From NCBI RefSeq assembly GCF_902826915.1, contig NZ_CADEGP010000025.1:1-36806 (forward strand): 36,806 nucleotides of DNA, read 5' to 3'. A program made the position numbers and the translations under genes. Source of the DNA: an uncultured Nitrosomonas sp. (GTDB taxonomy: Bacteria; Pseudomonadota; Gammaproteobacteria; Burkholderiales; Nitrosomonadaceae). The stretch's first letter is position 1; the number at the start of each line of letters is the position of its first letter. The notes beneath the pieces were generated by a model. The model was not told the origin of the DNA. It was given only the letters and a program-made list of their open reading frames with translations, and did not search any database. Shown in pieces: positions 25,827 to 34,139 of the stretch.

Positions 25827-26874
25827 GGCTATGTAGTAATTAACTGTTGAAATTGTCTTGTTCTTCCAAGTGATCTTAGAAAACAAAGTGTTGGTGTAAC
25901 GTTCTGACCGAGACGGTCAATCATTCTATGCCACCCCAGATAACTTGCAAGATAGCGTGTTGCCACACCATGGAACTTCGCCATCCATTGTCTGAGCCGA
26001 CTGCCATAAGCATTAACATGCTGAATGTGATAAACATCGTTGATGACTCGTTGACCTGCGGCAATGTTAACCGGACGATGAACAATTTTTGCATTCCTGG
26101 TGATCTGTCTGTAGACGGGCATTCCATCTGTGCAAAGAATGACATCTTTGCTTAACAAAGGGATAAGCACTGTTCCGATTTGTTCTGCGCTTGTGTCACG
26201 CAGTATACGATCATCAGTTTCACCATGACGATCTCGTATCACTAACACGGGTATCTGTTCTTTTGATGTGCCACGCTTGGCAGCTTTTCCACCTCGTTTG
26301 CGTGCGGCTCTCGGTAAATGATGTTGTCCCTTAAAAGATTCCAGAAAATACATTTCGTCAGCTTCAACAATGCCATTCATTTTGTTAGATTGATGGATTG
26401 CAGGCGCTCGCAAAAAACGATGACGCCATTTAAAGCTCGTGTTTTCGGTGATTCCGCACCTGATCGCTGCTTTACGTACACTTAACCCTTGAACCATCGC
26501 TTTCATAATCAGACCATTTGTCTTTGTGGCGTAATCGGGCCAACGCAGTGCCTGTCAGGGCATTAAACGTGCGATTACAGTGGCGGCATCGATAGCGTTG
26601 CAACTCACTCGCTTTACCCCACCGATACAGCTTTGTTCCCTGACAATAGGGACAAATTCGTTCATCACTCTGCCCTTGTTCAATCAATTCTATGATCGTA
26701 TCAGCACCGGCTTTTCCTTCTAATCTCTCTCGAAGCTTGTCTCGCTGACTGCGGCTCATTCGCTCAATCGATTTTATCCAATCTTTGAATTCAGATGCTT
26801 TCATCATGCATACCTCTTTTTTGCATTCCGATACACATTTGACTCTCAATTCAACAATTGATTGCTACAGAGCC
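25827..26874 (-). mobile_element. IS1595-family insertion sequence, frameshifted
   Basis: Terminal inverted repeats are clear: GGCTATGTAGTAATTAACTG at the low end and GGCTCTGTAGCAATCAATTG read inward from 26874. They enclose one transposase coding region. The size is 1048 bp. Clean 8-bp target duplications are not seen (TTTTTTTA versus TTTTGAAA), so one flank has probably been rearranged. Confidence 0.85.
25829..26849 (-). pseudogene. IS1595-family transposase, one frameshift
   Basis: The N-terminal frame (26472-26849) carries the zinc ribbon CPYCQ ... RYRCRHCNRTFNALTGT. The second frame (25829-26506) carries the DDE part, with GIVEADEMYFLESFKG (first Asp), VILCTDGMPVYR (second Asp) and VNAYGSRLRQWMAKFHGVAT near the third motif, where IS1595 enzymes have Asn/His or Glu. 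The two frames meet around 26500, where the zinc-ribbon frame continues past DKWSDY while the catalytic frame picks up at KAMVQGLSVRKAA. A single indel explains this. It is otherwise well preserved, so decay is recent. Confidence 0.85.
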
Positions 26875-27045
26875 TTTTGAAACTGCTGCTCGCAAGATAG
26901 CGATTGACGGGAATTTTTCAGGGACGACTAATTAAAATGCAAAGGGTCGAACATGCCCGCAAAGCAAGCGTACCAAGAATTTTTAGATAAAACAATAGCT
27001 TTGCACGGTTAGAGTCATTTTCAGGCGCGAATGACGATACAATAA
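26875..27045. other. Short stretch without recognised features
   Basis: It lies between the IS1595 end and an IS5-type remnant. No open frame or repeat could be assigned, though it may hold degraded IS5 sequence. Confidence 0.4.
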
Positions 27046-27470
27046 TGTTTTGGTGTTAGCTGTTGAAACCACTGCGGCCAATCAACATGACAGCAAACCG
27101 CTACTGACTCTGCTTGATAAAACCAAGATCGAACCGAGCACCCAGATCATGCGGACGAAGCTTACTGTAGTCAGAAACACCGTGAAGCCTTGAAAGCACG
27201 TGGCATTCAGGACAAGACAGTGAAGAACAAGCCGCTGACACAGAGGCAATTGAACGCAATAGCTTGATTTCCAAAGCCCGGTATGTTGTAGAGCGAACCT
27301 TTGGTAGCCCGGCACGCTGGTTTGGAGCCAAGGTGCTGCGTTACCGGGGCAAAGCCAAAGCACATGCCTGGCATATCTTGCAAGCTATGGCATACAACCT
27401 AAAAAGGCTGCCCAGATTGTATGTTGATAGACAGCTACTAGTGCAATCACAGGAGAGATGCGCCTTCTGA
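27046..27470 (+). pseudogene. IS5-family transposase C-terminal remnant
   Basis: Translation in shifting frames gives VLAVETTAANQHDSKPLLTL, then HADEAYCSQKHREALKARGI with QDKTVKNKPLTQRQ, then ERNSLISKARYVVERTFG and WFGAKVLRYRGKAKAHAW with AMAYNLKRLPRLY to a stop at 27470. These are consecutive parts of the second half of an IS5-type DDE transposase, including the C-terminal Glu in the Y-VVERTFG motif. At least two frameshifts separate them and the N-terminal half is absent. It differs from the IS5 fragment at 15770, which is an IS427-like type. Confidence 0.75.
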
Positions 27471-27617
27471 GCCGATAATAATCGATAAAAGTGATTGCTC
27501 GCGTGATTTCAGCAAGGAAATTACTAAAAGATACTCTTCCACACACAAAAAAAATAAGAAATTGTAACGAGTTTGGAAATTCGTTGAATTTTTCAAAGGT
27601 CTCTACGGATGTGCAAA

Positions 27618-27710
27618 TGGCGGAGAGGATGGGATTCGAACCCATGTGCCAGGATAACCTGACCATCTGATTTCGAGTCAGCGCCGTTATGACCGCTTCG
27701 GTACCTCTCC
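27618..27710 (-). tRNA. tRNA-Ser (anticodon CGA)
   Basis: The minus-strand transcript starts GGAGAGGTACCGAAGCGGTC and ends in the pairing CCTCTCC, discriminator G and an encoded CCA at 27618-27620. The anticodon stem is CTGAC-T-CGA-AA-TCAG, which gives anticodon CGA for UCG codons. A long variable arm follows, as in all bacterial serine tRNAs, and the T arm has GGGTTCGAATCCC. It lies 78 bp downstream of rpoH in the same direction. Confidence 0.95.
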
Positions 27711-27727
27711 GGTTTTTAGAAGTGCAA

Positions 27728-27761
27728 CACCCGCTAACCTTTTGTGAGAAGTTAGCGGGTG
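27728..27761 (-). terminator. Hairpin between rpoH and tRNA-Ser
   Basis: The arms CACCCGCTAAC (27728-27738) and GTTAGCGGGTG (27751-27761) pair perfectly over 11 bp. No T run follows directly on either strand, so it may be a terminator of the non-canonical type or an RNA-processing site. Confidence 0.45.
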
Positions 27762-27788
27762 CTTGGAATGATAGTTCAAATTTATACT

Positions 27789-28634
27789 TTATGCAGAGAC
27801 TTTCATGACGCCACGCATTTTTTGTAGTGCTTTAGCTTCAATCTGACGAACGCGCTCTGCCGATACACCAAGCTCACCGGCGAGATCATGTAGTGTTGCG
27901 GTATCTCTTTCCCTTAACCAACGAGCCTCGATGATATGGCGACTTCGTTCGTCCAGGCAATCAAGTGACTGCTGTAATCCTTTTTCGCGCAGGTAGGCAA
28001 TTTGTTCTTTTTCTAGGAGTTGCGATGGTTCTGCGCCATCCGTCAGATAACTGATTGGACTGAATGTGTCATCCTCATTATCCGAAGTGGGCTCCAGAGA
28101 AATATCCGAGCCGCTGAAACGTTTTTCCATTTCAACGACTTCTTCTGCTTTAACACCCAACTGGGCAGCCATTGCATCAACCTCTTGCGGATTCATGGTG
28201 TCCAAACCATGTTTCATACTGCGCAAGTTAAAAAATAATTTGCGCTGCTGCTTGGTGGTGGCAATTTTAACTAGACGCCAGTTGCGCATGATGAATTCGT
28301 GAATCTCGGCTTTAATCCAATGAACGGCAAAAGATACCAATCGCACTCCGCGTTCAGGATCAAAGCGTTTGACTGCTTTCATTAATCCGATATTACCTTC
28401 CTGAATTAAATCAGCTTGGGGCAAACCATATCCTTTATAGCCACGTGCTATCGCGACTACAAAACGCAGATGAGACATAATTAACTGCTGCGCAGCTTCG
28501 ATATCGCCATGATTCCATAGTCGCCGAGCCAAGCTAGTTTCTTCCTCTTGCGTAAGTATAGGAAAAGAATTAATAGACTGAATATAGCCTTCAATACTTC
28601 CACCCGTGGTGGGTAGCGTTAAAGCATTCGTCAT
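27789..28634 (-). CDS. rpoH: RNA polymerase sigma-32 (heat-shock sigma factor)
   Basis: This 281-residue sigma factor has region 2 (LRFVVAIARGYKGYGLPQADLIQEGNIGLMKAV spans about 56-88), the region 2.4 aromatic cluster (SFAVHWIKAEI) and region 4.2 helix-turn-helix (LGVSAERVRQIEAKALQKM) at the C terminus. The RpoH box QRKLFFNLR at 130-138 distinguishes sigma-32 from other sigma factors. It directs transcription of chaperone and protease genes. It lies downstream of ftsX in the ftsY-ftsE-ftsX-rpoH order. The leader is short and carries a GGAG site. The promoter overlaps a CIRCE-type operator, suggesting HrcA repression. The start gives a normal-length protein. Confidence 0.95.
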   Translation of the reverse strand: MTNALTLPTTGGSIEGYIQSINSFPILTQEEETSLARRLWNHGDIEAAQQLIMSHLRFVVAIARGYKGYGLPQADLIQEGNIGLMKAVKRFDPERGVRLVSFAVHWIKAEIHEFIMRNWRLVKIATTKQQRKLFFNLRSMKHGLDTMNPQEVDAMAAQLGVKAEEVVEMEKRFSGSDISLEPTSDNEDDTFSPISYLTDGAEPSQLLEKEQIAYLREKGLQQSLDCLDERSRHIIEARWLRERDTATLHDLAGELGVSAERVRQIEAKALQKMRGVMKVSA

Positions 28635-28684
28635 TGTAATAATCTCCTGAATAAACGTTTGTGACCGTGCACTACTTTAAACAT

Positions 28685-28714
28685 ATTTTAGCACTCTCAG
28701 TTTATGAGTGCCAA
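28685..28714 (-). promoter_or_regulatory. Candidate sigma-70 promoter of rpoH
   Basis: On the minus strand a -35 box TTGGCA (28714-28709) and -10 box TAAAAT (28690-28685) are separated by 18 bp. Transcription would start near 28677, leaving a leader of about 43 bases. The boxes are built into the arms of the CIRCE inverted repeat. Confidence 0.55.
28688..28714. promoter_or_regulatory. CIRCE operator (HrcA binding site) upstream of rpoH
   Basis: The plus strand reads TTAGCACTC, nine bases, then GAGTGCCAA. The CIRCE consensus is TTAGCACTC-N9-GAGTGCTAA, so only one base differs and the spacing is exact. CIRCE binds the heat-shock repressor HrcA, usually at groESL or dnaK. Its position over the rpoH promoter predicts that HrcA controls the sigma factor itself. 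No hrcA gene lies in the window. Confidence 0.85.
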
Positions 28715-28746
28715 GTATTTAAAAAGTTTCGCTATGAGATCTCAGC

Positions 28747-29658
28747 TTATTTAGGTTCGATTTGCCAGAGATGGTTTGCAACAGAAATACGTGCGCCTAA
28801 CCATCCCAGCCAAGCAGAAAACAATAGCAAGCTAATGCTATCTTGCAGAGAAAGATGCTGAATTTCTATATTAAAATCATATAGTTGCACAAATTGTGCT
28901 AGTTCTCGATTTAGCACATCAATACCCAACATAATGATGAGCCAAGCTGCGATACCTCCAGACACCCCCTGGATGGCGCCGAAATAAAGAAAAGGACGAC
29001 GTATAAAGCTATCGGTTGCACCGATGAGTTTGGATATTTCTATTTCGTCACGTTTAGTCAGAATTTGCAGACGAATGGTATTAAACATGATCGCAATGAT
29101 TGCAATACTCAGCAATGTAGCTAGCATGAGCACGAGCGAGCGCCCCAATTTAAGCAGCGCATTCAACCGGTCAATCCAAGCGGAGTCAAATTGTACATGC
29201 GCAATTTCCGGCCAGCTTTGCATGACCAGTCTCAACTGTTCTAGAAAGTCTGATGTATGCTCCCGGGTATAAACGATGAACGCATCTGGAAGTGGGTTGT
29301 GGGCTAAATTGGCGGCGATATCGGTGGTCCCACTACTTTGTTGTAACTGAGTAAGTGCAACGTTTTTTGGAATAAACTGATAGTTTACGATCTGTGAGAC
29401 TTCTTTCAGGCGTTGTTGGACCTTATCAATATCTTCTTTTTTTGCATCCTGTTTAAGAAACAAACTGATCTGCGGGGAGCTAGCTGTTTGCCCGGATACC
29501 GATTGCAAGTTTTCCATCAACACATAGATACCGGTCGGCAGGCTAAGTGCGATACCCATCACGGTGATGCTGAGTAAAACGGTAACGGGTGAGGAAGCTA
29601 GTCGTTTGAATGTGTGAAAAAACACAAACCCATGTTGCATCAGCCATGCGCGTATCAT
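28747..29658 (-). CDS. ftsX: Cell division protein FtsX
   Basis: This 303-residue membrane partner of FtsE has a cytoplasmic N terminus, a first transmembrane helix at about 25-45 (SPVTVLLSITVMGIALSLP), and a periplasmic domain at ~50-165. Three more helices at ~172-200, ~225-250 and ~275-297 form the FtsX permease fold. FtsEX anchors the divisome and activates peptidoglycan amidases. The ATG overlaps the ftsE stop by 4 bp (ATGA), so the two are translationally coupled. rpoH lies 112 bp downstream with its own promoter and operator. Confidence 0.92.
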   Translation of the reverse strand: MIRAWLMQHGFVFFHTFKRLASSPVTVLLSITVMGIALSLPTGIYVLMENLQSVSGQTASSPQISLFLKQDAKKEDIDKVQQRLKEVSQIVNYQFIPKNVALTQLQQSSGTTDIAANLAHNPLPDAFIVYTREHTSDFLEQLRLVMQSWPEIAHVQFDSAWIDRLNALLKLGRSLVLMLATLLSIAIIAIMFNTIRLQILTKRDEIEISKLIGATDSFIRRPFLYFGAIQGVSGGIAAWLIIMLGIDVLNRELAQFVQLYDFNIEIQHLSLQDSISLLLFSAWLGWLGARISVANHLWQIEPK

Positions 29659-30308
29659 GCGGCCAGTTTTCCTTGCTTGAGTGACAGAATGCGATGTTGG
29701 GTGTCTTCCAATAGGGAGGCATCATGCGTTGCGATCAACACGGTAACGCCTACCTGATTGAACGACCTGAACATGGCCATAATATCCCGGGCATAATCAA
29801 CATCAAGATTGCCTGTTGGTTCGTCGGCGATCAGAATAGTAGGTCGATGAACGATTGCACGCGCGATACACAACCGTTGTCTTTCGCCACCCGATAGTGT
29901 GATGGGCATAACTTTTTCTTTTTTTAACAGGCTCACTTTATCCAGCGCGGCGCGCACTCGGGACGCCGCCGTATTGTTATCAAAATTGCTGATTTGCAGC
30001 GGCAACAAAACATTTTCAAAAACATTGCGGTCAAACAGAAGCTTGTGATCCTGAAAAATGAAACCGATCTTGCGCCGTAAATAGGGAATCGCGGCGGGTT
30101 TGAGTTGGGCGATATTCTGTCCACTGATTGCGATAACGCCAGAAGTCGGACGTTCTATTGCAGCAATCAACTTTAATAATGTACTTTTACCTGCACCCGA
30201 ATGCCCAGTCAAGAATACCATTTCGCCAGATTCTACCGCAAGGTCAACGTTATTCAGCGCGGTGTAGCCATCTGGATAACGTTTGGAGACATTTTTGAAG
30301 GTGATCAT
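29655..30308 (-). CDS. ftsE: Cell division ATP-binding protein FtsE
   Basis: This 217-residue ABC ATPase has all standard motifs: Walker A GHSGAGKST at 35-43, a Q-loop in IGFIFQDHKLL, signature LSGGERQR, Walker B ILIADEPTGNLD and the switch His in LIATHD. N-terminal MITFKNVSKRYPDG is typical of FtsE. It drives FtsX to control cell-wall hydrolysis at the septum. The gene lies 33 bp downstream of ftsY and overlaps ftsX, forming the classical ftsYEX operon. Confidence 0.95.
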   Translation of the reverse strand: MITFKNVSKRYPDGYTALNNVDLAVESGEMVFLTGHSGAGKSTLLKLIAAIERPTSGVIAISGQNIAQLKPAAIPYLRRKIGFIFQDHKLLFDRNVFENVLLPLQISNFDNNTAASRVRAALDKVSLLKKEKVMPITLSGGERQRLCIARAIVHRPTILIADEPTGNLDVDYARDIMAMFRSFNQVGVTVLIATHDASLLEDTQHRILSLKQGKLAA

Positions 30309-30341
30309 ATATTTAATATATTGCTATCTTGTCAGTAACTC

Positions 30342-31367
30342 TCAATCCAACAACGCTTCGACAAATTCTCTGGCATCAAATGGTCTTAAATCATCTAAGC
30401 CTTCGCCAATGCCAATAAAACGTAATGCGGGAGGATTCTCTGGGTATTGTCCTGCAATAGCTGCGACTACACCGCCTTTTGCGGTACCATCCAATTTAGT
30501 CAGGATCAATCCGGTGACGTTCAGCGCGTCATTAAAGGCTCTCACTTGCGCAATTGCATTTTGTCCCGTGTTGGCATCCAATACCAGCAACACTTCATGT
30601 GGGGCATCCGGCATCGCCTTTGCAATCACACGTTTTACTTTTTTAATTTCTTCCATCAAATGCAGCTGAGTAGTTAAGCGCCCAGCCGTATCCGCCAGTA
30701 CAATGTCTATGCCGCGCGCTTTGGCTGAGTTGACTGCGTCATAAATTACCGCAGCCGGATCACTTTTTTTGTCCGGATCACTGTCCGGTGCTATTACCGT
30801 AACATTGTTCCGCTCTCCCCACGCGATTAATTGCTCACGCGCTGCTGCTCGGAATGTGTCACCGGCAGCCAATAGCACTGACTGACCTTGTGTTTGAAAA
30901 TATTTGGCAAGCTTCCCGATCGAGGTTGTTTTTCCTACGCCATTGACGCCCGTTGTCATGATGACAAAAGGTTTATGCGTAGTGGTATCGAATGGTTGGG
31001 CAAGTGGCTCGAGCATGGCGATCAAAGATTCCTTAAGCGCTTGTTTTAATTGTATGGAATCTGTTAATGCATCGCGCCTGACTTGCTTGCGCAGATTTTC
31101 AAGTAATTGATGGGTTGCGCTGACACCTATATCGGAAGTCAGCAAAATAGTCTCCAGTTCTTCGTAAAATTCCTCATCAATCTTGCCGCCGCTAAATAGA
31201 CCTGATAGTTGTTTGCCCAAGTTCTGCCGGGTGCGTGCAAGACCTTGTTTCAGTTTACTGGCAAAACTGATTGATTCCTCCGGCTTGGATTCTAGCTCGG
31301 CATCGGGTTTGGCTGGTGTTTCACCTGAGTCTGCAGGATCTTTTTTGGATTTAAAAAAACTAAACAT
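30342..31367 (-). CDS. ftsY: Signal recognition particle receptor FtsY
   Basis: This 341-residue SRP-type GTPase has a short acidic A domain at ~1-35, a helical N domain at ~36-125 and a G domain with G1 GVNGVGKTT at 140-148. DTFRAAAREQL, DTAGR and TKLDGTAKGG follow. The C-terminal FIGIGEGLDDLRPF closes the family pattern. It docks ribosome-SRP complexes at the membrane for co-translational insertion. It is the first gene of ftsY-ftsE-ftsX and is divergent from the M16 peptidase gene, with 77 bp between the starts. The A domain is short compared with E. coli. Confidence 0.95.
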   Translation of the reverse strand: MFSFFKSKKDPADSGETPAKPDAELESKPEESISFASKLKQGLARTRQNLGKQLSGLFSGGKIDEEFYEELETILLTSDIGVSATHQLLENLRKQVRRDALTDSIQLKQALKESLIAMLEPLAQPFDTTTHKPFVIMTTGVNGVGKTTSIGKLAKYFQTQGQSVLLAAGDTFRAAAREQLIAWGERNNVTVIAPDSDPDKKSDPAAVIYDAVNSAKARGIDIVLADTAGRLTTQLHLMEEIKKVKRVIAKAMPDAPHEVLLVLDANTGQNAIAQVRAFNDALNVTGLILTKLDGTAKGGVVAAIAGQYPENPPALRFIGIGEGLDDLRPFDAREFVEALLD

Positions 31368-31444
31368 TCTGGTAGGCTCTCAAATATGCAGAGGAATTCT
31401 CAAACCTCAATTTTATTCTGTTTATTCACTTTAGGTTGGTAAAA

Positions 31445-32848
31445 ATGAAACCTGATTACCGCATCACTTTTTTTAACACTTTCTCAATCTCTGGACTTTT
31501 GTTGCTAATAAATCTGCTGATCTCATCATCAGCATTTGCCAATCCTCATGAATATTTACTCGATAATGGTCTGAAATTGATTGTGAAACAAGATCATCGC
31601 TCGCCGGTTGTGGTGACTCAAATCTGGTACAAGGCGGGCAGCGTTGATGAAATCAATGGTGTAACCGGTGTCGCGCATGTTCTGGAGCATATGATGTTCA
31701 AAGGCACGGAGAAAATTCCCGACGCTGAGTTCTCAAAAAAAATTGCGGCCGCTGGCGGGCGTGAGAATGCTTTCACAAGTTATGACTACACTGCTTATTA
31801 TCAACAATTGCATAAAAAACATTTGCCGATGGCGATGGAATTGGAGGCGGATCGGATGCGTAACCTAGTCCTAACCAAAGGAGAATTCGAAAAAGAAATC
31901 AAAGTGGTGATGGAAGAAAGAAGGTTACGTACCGACGATCAAGCGCGTTCGCTCTTATATGAAAAAATGATGGCCGTTGCTTTTCAGTCGCATCCTTACA
32001 AGAATCCAATCATTGGATGGATGAATGATCTGGAAAACATGGAAGTGGAAGATGCGCAGGAATGGTACGATCGCTGGTACGCGCCCAATAATGCAACATT
32101 GATAATCGTCGGAGATGTCGACGCAGAAGAGGTGTTTCGACTAGCGCAAAAAAACTACGGCTCAATTCAATCGAAACCCTTATTAGCGATCAACGCTCGC
32201 AAACCGCAAATCGAGCCACCGCAGCTAGGCACTAAACGGATAAGCGTCAAGGCACCGGCAGAGCTGCCTTATCTCATCATGGGATTTCATGCGCCTGCGA
32301 TTAGAAGTGTTAATGAAGACTGGGAACCTTATGCGCTGGAAATATTGGAGGGGATTCTGGACGGGCATGCTTCGGCCAGGCTGAACAAGTCACTGGTGCG
32401 GGAAAGTCAAATCGCTAATTCCACCAGTGCGGGTTATGGTGCGATCGCGCGTGGCCCGAGTATTTTCTTTATTAGTGCGGTACCCAGCGTTGGCAGAACG
32501 GTAGTCGAATTGGAGCAGGCACTGCGGTCCGAGATCGAAAAGATTATTAAAGAGGGCGTTACAGAAGAAGAGCTTACCCGGGTGAAAGCGCAGGTGATTG
32601 CGGGTCATGTGTATCAGCAAGATTCCATTTTTTCTCAGGCCATGCAGCTTGGTAGGCTGGAAAGTACAGGATTATCGTATCGTGACATAGATACCATTCT
32701 GGAAAAATTAAAAGCAGTCACTGCTGAACAGATACGCGATGTGACAAAAAAATATTTCATTGATGATGGTTTGACGGTCGCTGTTTTAGATCCACAGCCG
32801 CTGGAACAGAAAGCTCCGAGCAAAGTGCCGGGCAGTTTAAGACATTAG
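31445..32848 (+). CDS. M16-family zinc metallopeptidase, secreted
   Basis: This protein is about 467 residues from the ATG at 31445; an upstream TTG at 31436 only adds three residues. A signal peptide covers about 1-33, ending SSAFA. The inverted zinc motif HVLEH (about 78-82) with a downstream Glu in the helix ELEADRMR gives an active M16 centre. The C-terminal M16 domain includes the substrate-binding region around 170-340. It probably degrades peptides in the periplasm. In many proteobacteria a catalytic M16 gene is followed by an inactive M16 partner, which is not present here. It is divergent from ftsY. Confidence 0.88.
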   Translation: MKPDYRITFFNTFSISGLLLLINLLISSSAFANPHEYLLDNGLKLIVKQDHRSPVVVTQIWYKAGSVDEINGVTGVAHVLEHMMFKGTEKIPDAEFSKKIAAAGGRENAFTSYDYTAYYQQLHKKHLPMAMELEADRMRNLVLTKGEFEKEIKVVMEERRLRTDDQARSLLYEKMMAVAFQSHPYKNPIIGWMNDLENMEVEDAQEWYDRWYAPNNATLIIVGDVDAEEVFRLAQKNYGSIQSKPLLAINARKPQIEPPQLGTKRISVKAPAELPYLIMGFHAPAIRSVNEDWEPYALEILEGILDGHASARLNKSLVRESQIANSTSAGYGAIARGPSIFFISAVPSVGRTVVELEQALRSEIEKIIKEGVTEEELTRVKAQVIAGHVYQQDSIFSQAMQLGRLESTGLSYRDIDTILEKLKAVTAEQIRDVTKKYFIDDGLTVAVLDPQPLEQKAPSKVPGSLRH

Positions 32849-32897
32849 AATTGAACTTGCGATTCTCTGTGGTCTTGCCACGGGATTGTTTATTTTA

Positions 32898-32940
32898 ACA
32901 GCGGCCTTTAAGGGGATAAAAGACCGCTGTCAAAGCAGAA
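32898..32940. terminator. Possible bidirectional terminator hairpin
   Basis: The arms ACAGCGG (32898-32904) and CCGCTGT (32934-32940) lie between two converging genes. On the minus strand the hairpin is followed by an A/T-rich tract (TAAAATAAA). The loop is long, so the call is weak. Confidence 0.35.
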
Positions 32941-32950
32941 GGCTGCGCGA

Positions 32951-33358
32951 TTATTTCTTAGCATCTCCATGTGCATGATCGCCGCTATTTTGTTGCTTGC
33001 CGTGATCGTGCTTATGCATCTTTTCCTTCATGCTGCGCCTTTCGGCTTCATCCAGGAAACCATCTCTGTTGGTATCTTTTTTGTCAAACATGGCTTCATG
33101 GTGCTTCATAAATTCCTCTTTACTTATTTTGCCATCTTTATTTGTATCCACTGATGACATTTTACTTGCACACTGGTGGCCGTGATTGTGCTCACCGCTA
33201 GATTTTGTGTCACTATGACTATGTCCTGAGTGTTGTCCGCTTTGGTGTTGCTGGCTGCTGTTTTGAGCGGTATCTGCAGCGATAACCGGAGTTACAAATT
33301 GTGTAACTATAAAAGCAGCTCCGATAGCGATTGAAAGCAAGTTTCTTTTTAGATGCAT
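32951..33358 (-). CDS. Secreted His-rich EF-hand protein
   Basis: This is a small exported protein of 135 residues from the chosen start. The ATG at 33358 is preceded by GGAGA at proper spacing; the ATG at 33370 contains part of that site and is less likely. The signal peptide is MHLKRNLLSIAIGAAFIVTQ and on to VIAA. A His/Ser/Gln-rich segment (HQSGQHSGHSHSD, HNHGHQC) follows. Two EF-hand loops come next, DTNKDGKISKEEF and DTNRDGFLDEAE, with a His-rich tail (HKHDHGKQQ, HAHGD). Calcium and probably transition-metal binding are expected in the periplasm. It is convergent with the M16 gene. Confidence 0.8.
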   Translation of the reverse strand: MHLKRNLLSIAIGAAFIVTQFVTPVIAADTAQNSSQQHQSGQHSGHSHSDTKSSGEHNHGHQCASKMSSVDTNKDGKISKEEFMKHHEAMFDKKDTNRDGFLDEAERRSMKEKMHKHDHGKQQNSGDHAHGDAKK

Positions 33359-33497
33359 CTTGTTCTCCATAAATAATGAGTCAGCGAAAGGATAAACAAT
33401 CCTCGTTTTTTAGAAACGAATAGATCCTGAAAGTTCGTAAGTTAATTTCAATGTCGAGTACTAAATAAATCGACAAGCATAAATTTCGTCACCATTT

Positions 33498-34043
33498 TCA
33501 GGCAACGATGAAATGTTGCCGATAGTGCTTGAGTTCATTGATGGAATCATAAATATCCGCCAGCGCTTCGTGTTTAGCATCTTTGGAGAAGCTTGCTGCG
33601 ATTTCCGGCTTCCAGCGTTTTGCCAGCTCCTTTAAAGTACTGACATCCAGATTGCGGTAATGAAAGTAGGTTTCTAGCTGTGGCATCGAACGAACCATAA
33701 AGCGCCGATCCTGGCAGATGGAATTACCGCACATCGGAGAAATCCCTGACGGCACGTGTAATTTTAGAAATTCGATCATTTGTGCTTCTACTTCGGCTTC
33801 CGTCAGTTTGGAGGCTTTAATTTTGTCAATCAACCCCGATTTGGAATGAGTCGACTGGTTCCATTTATCCATGCCATCAAGTATTTCATTGGGTTGATGC
33901 ACTACCAAAACTGGGCCTTCGGCAACCATATTCAATTGCGAATCGGTTATCACTAAAGCGACTTCAATGATACGATCGGTATCTGGATTGAGTCCGGTCA
34001 TTTCCATGTCGACCCAGATGAGGTTATTATTATCTTGTCCCAT
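33498..34043 (-). CDS. orn: Oligoribonuclease
   Basis: This 181-residue DEDDh 3'-5' exonuclease has Asp12 and Glu14 in [22 protein letters not shown] with its downstream Asp and the C-terminal [10 protein letters not shown] supply the remaining catalytic residues. It degrades 2-5-nt RNA and pGpG, the last step of mRNA and cyclic-di-GMP turnover. Length is canonical. It is divergent from the M48 protease gene, with 96 bp between them. Confidence 0.95.
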   Translation of the reverse strand: MGQDNNNLIWVDMEMTGLNPDTDRIIEVALVITDSQLNMVAEGPVLVVHQPNEILDGMDKWNQSTHSKSGLIDKIKASKLTEAEVEAQMIEFLKLHVPSGISPMCGNSICQDRRFMVRSMPQLETYFHYRNLDVSTLKELAKRWKPEIAASFSKDAKHEALADIYDSINELKHYRQHFIVA

Positions 34044-34139
34044 AATTGTTTATCTATTATTTGAATGCAATGTGTTTAATTGTGTCATATTGCTATCCGT
34101 CAGTCACTTTTATAAACTTTTGTTTTCGATTTAAATACT

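Noticed and set aside
25618..25827. Plus-strand open frame of 69 codons containing CGFCHKVQEQ
   Set aside because: The opposite strand encodes a recognisable DUF2726 fragment over the same bases, and the plus-strand peptide matches nothing I know and has no clear leader.
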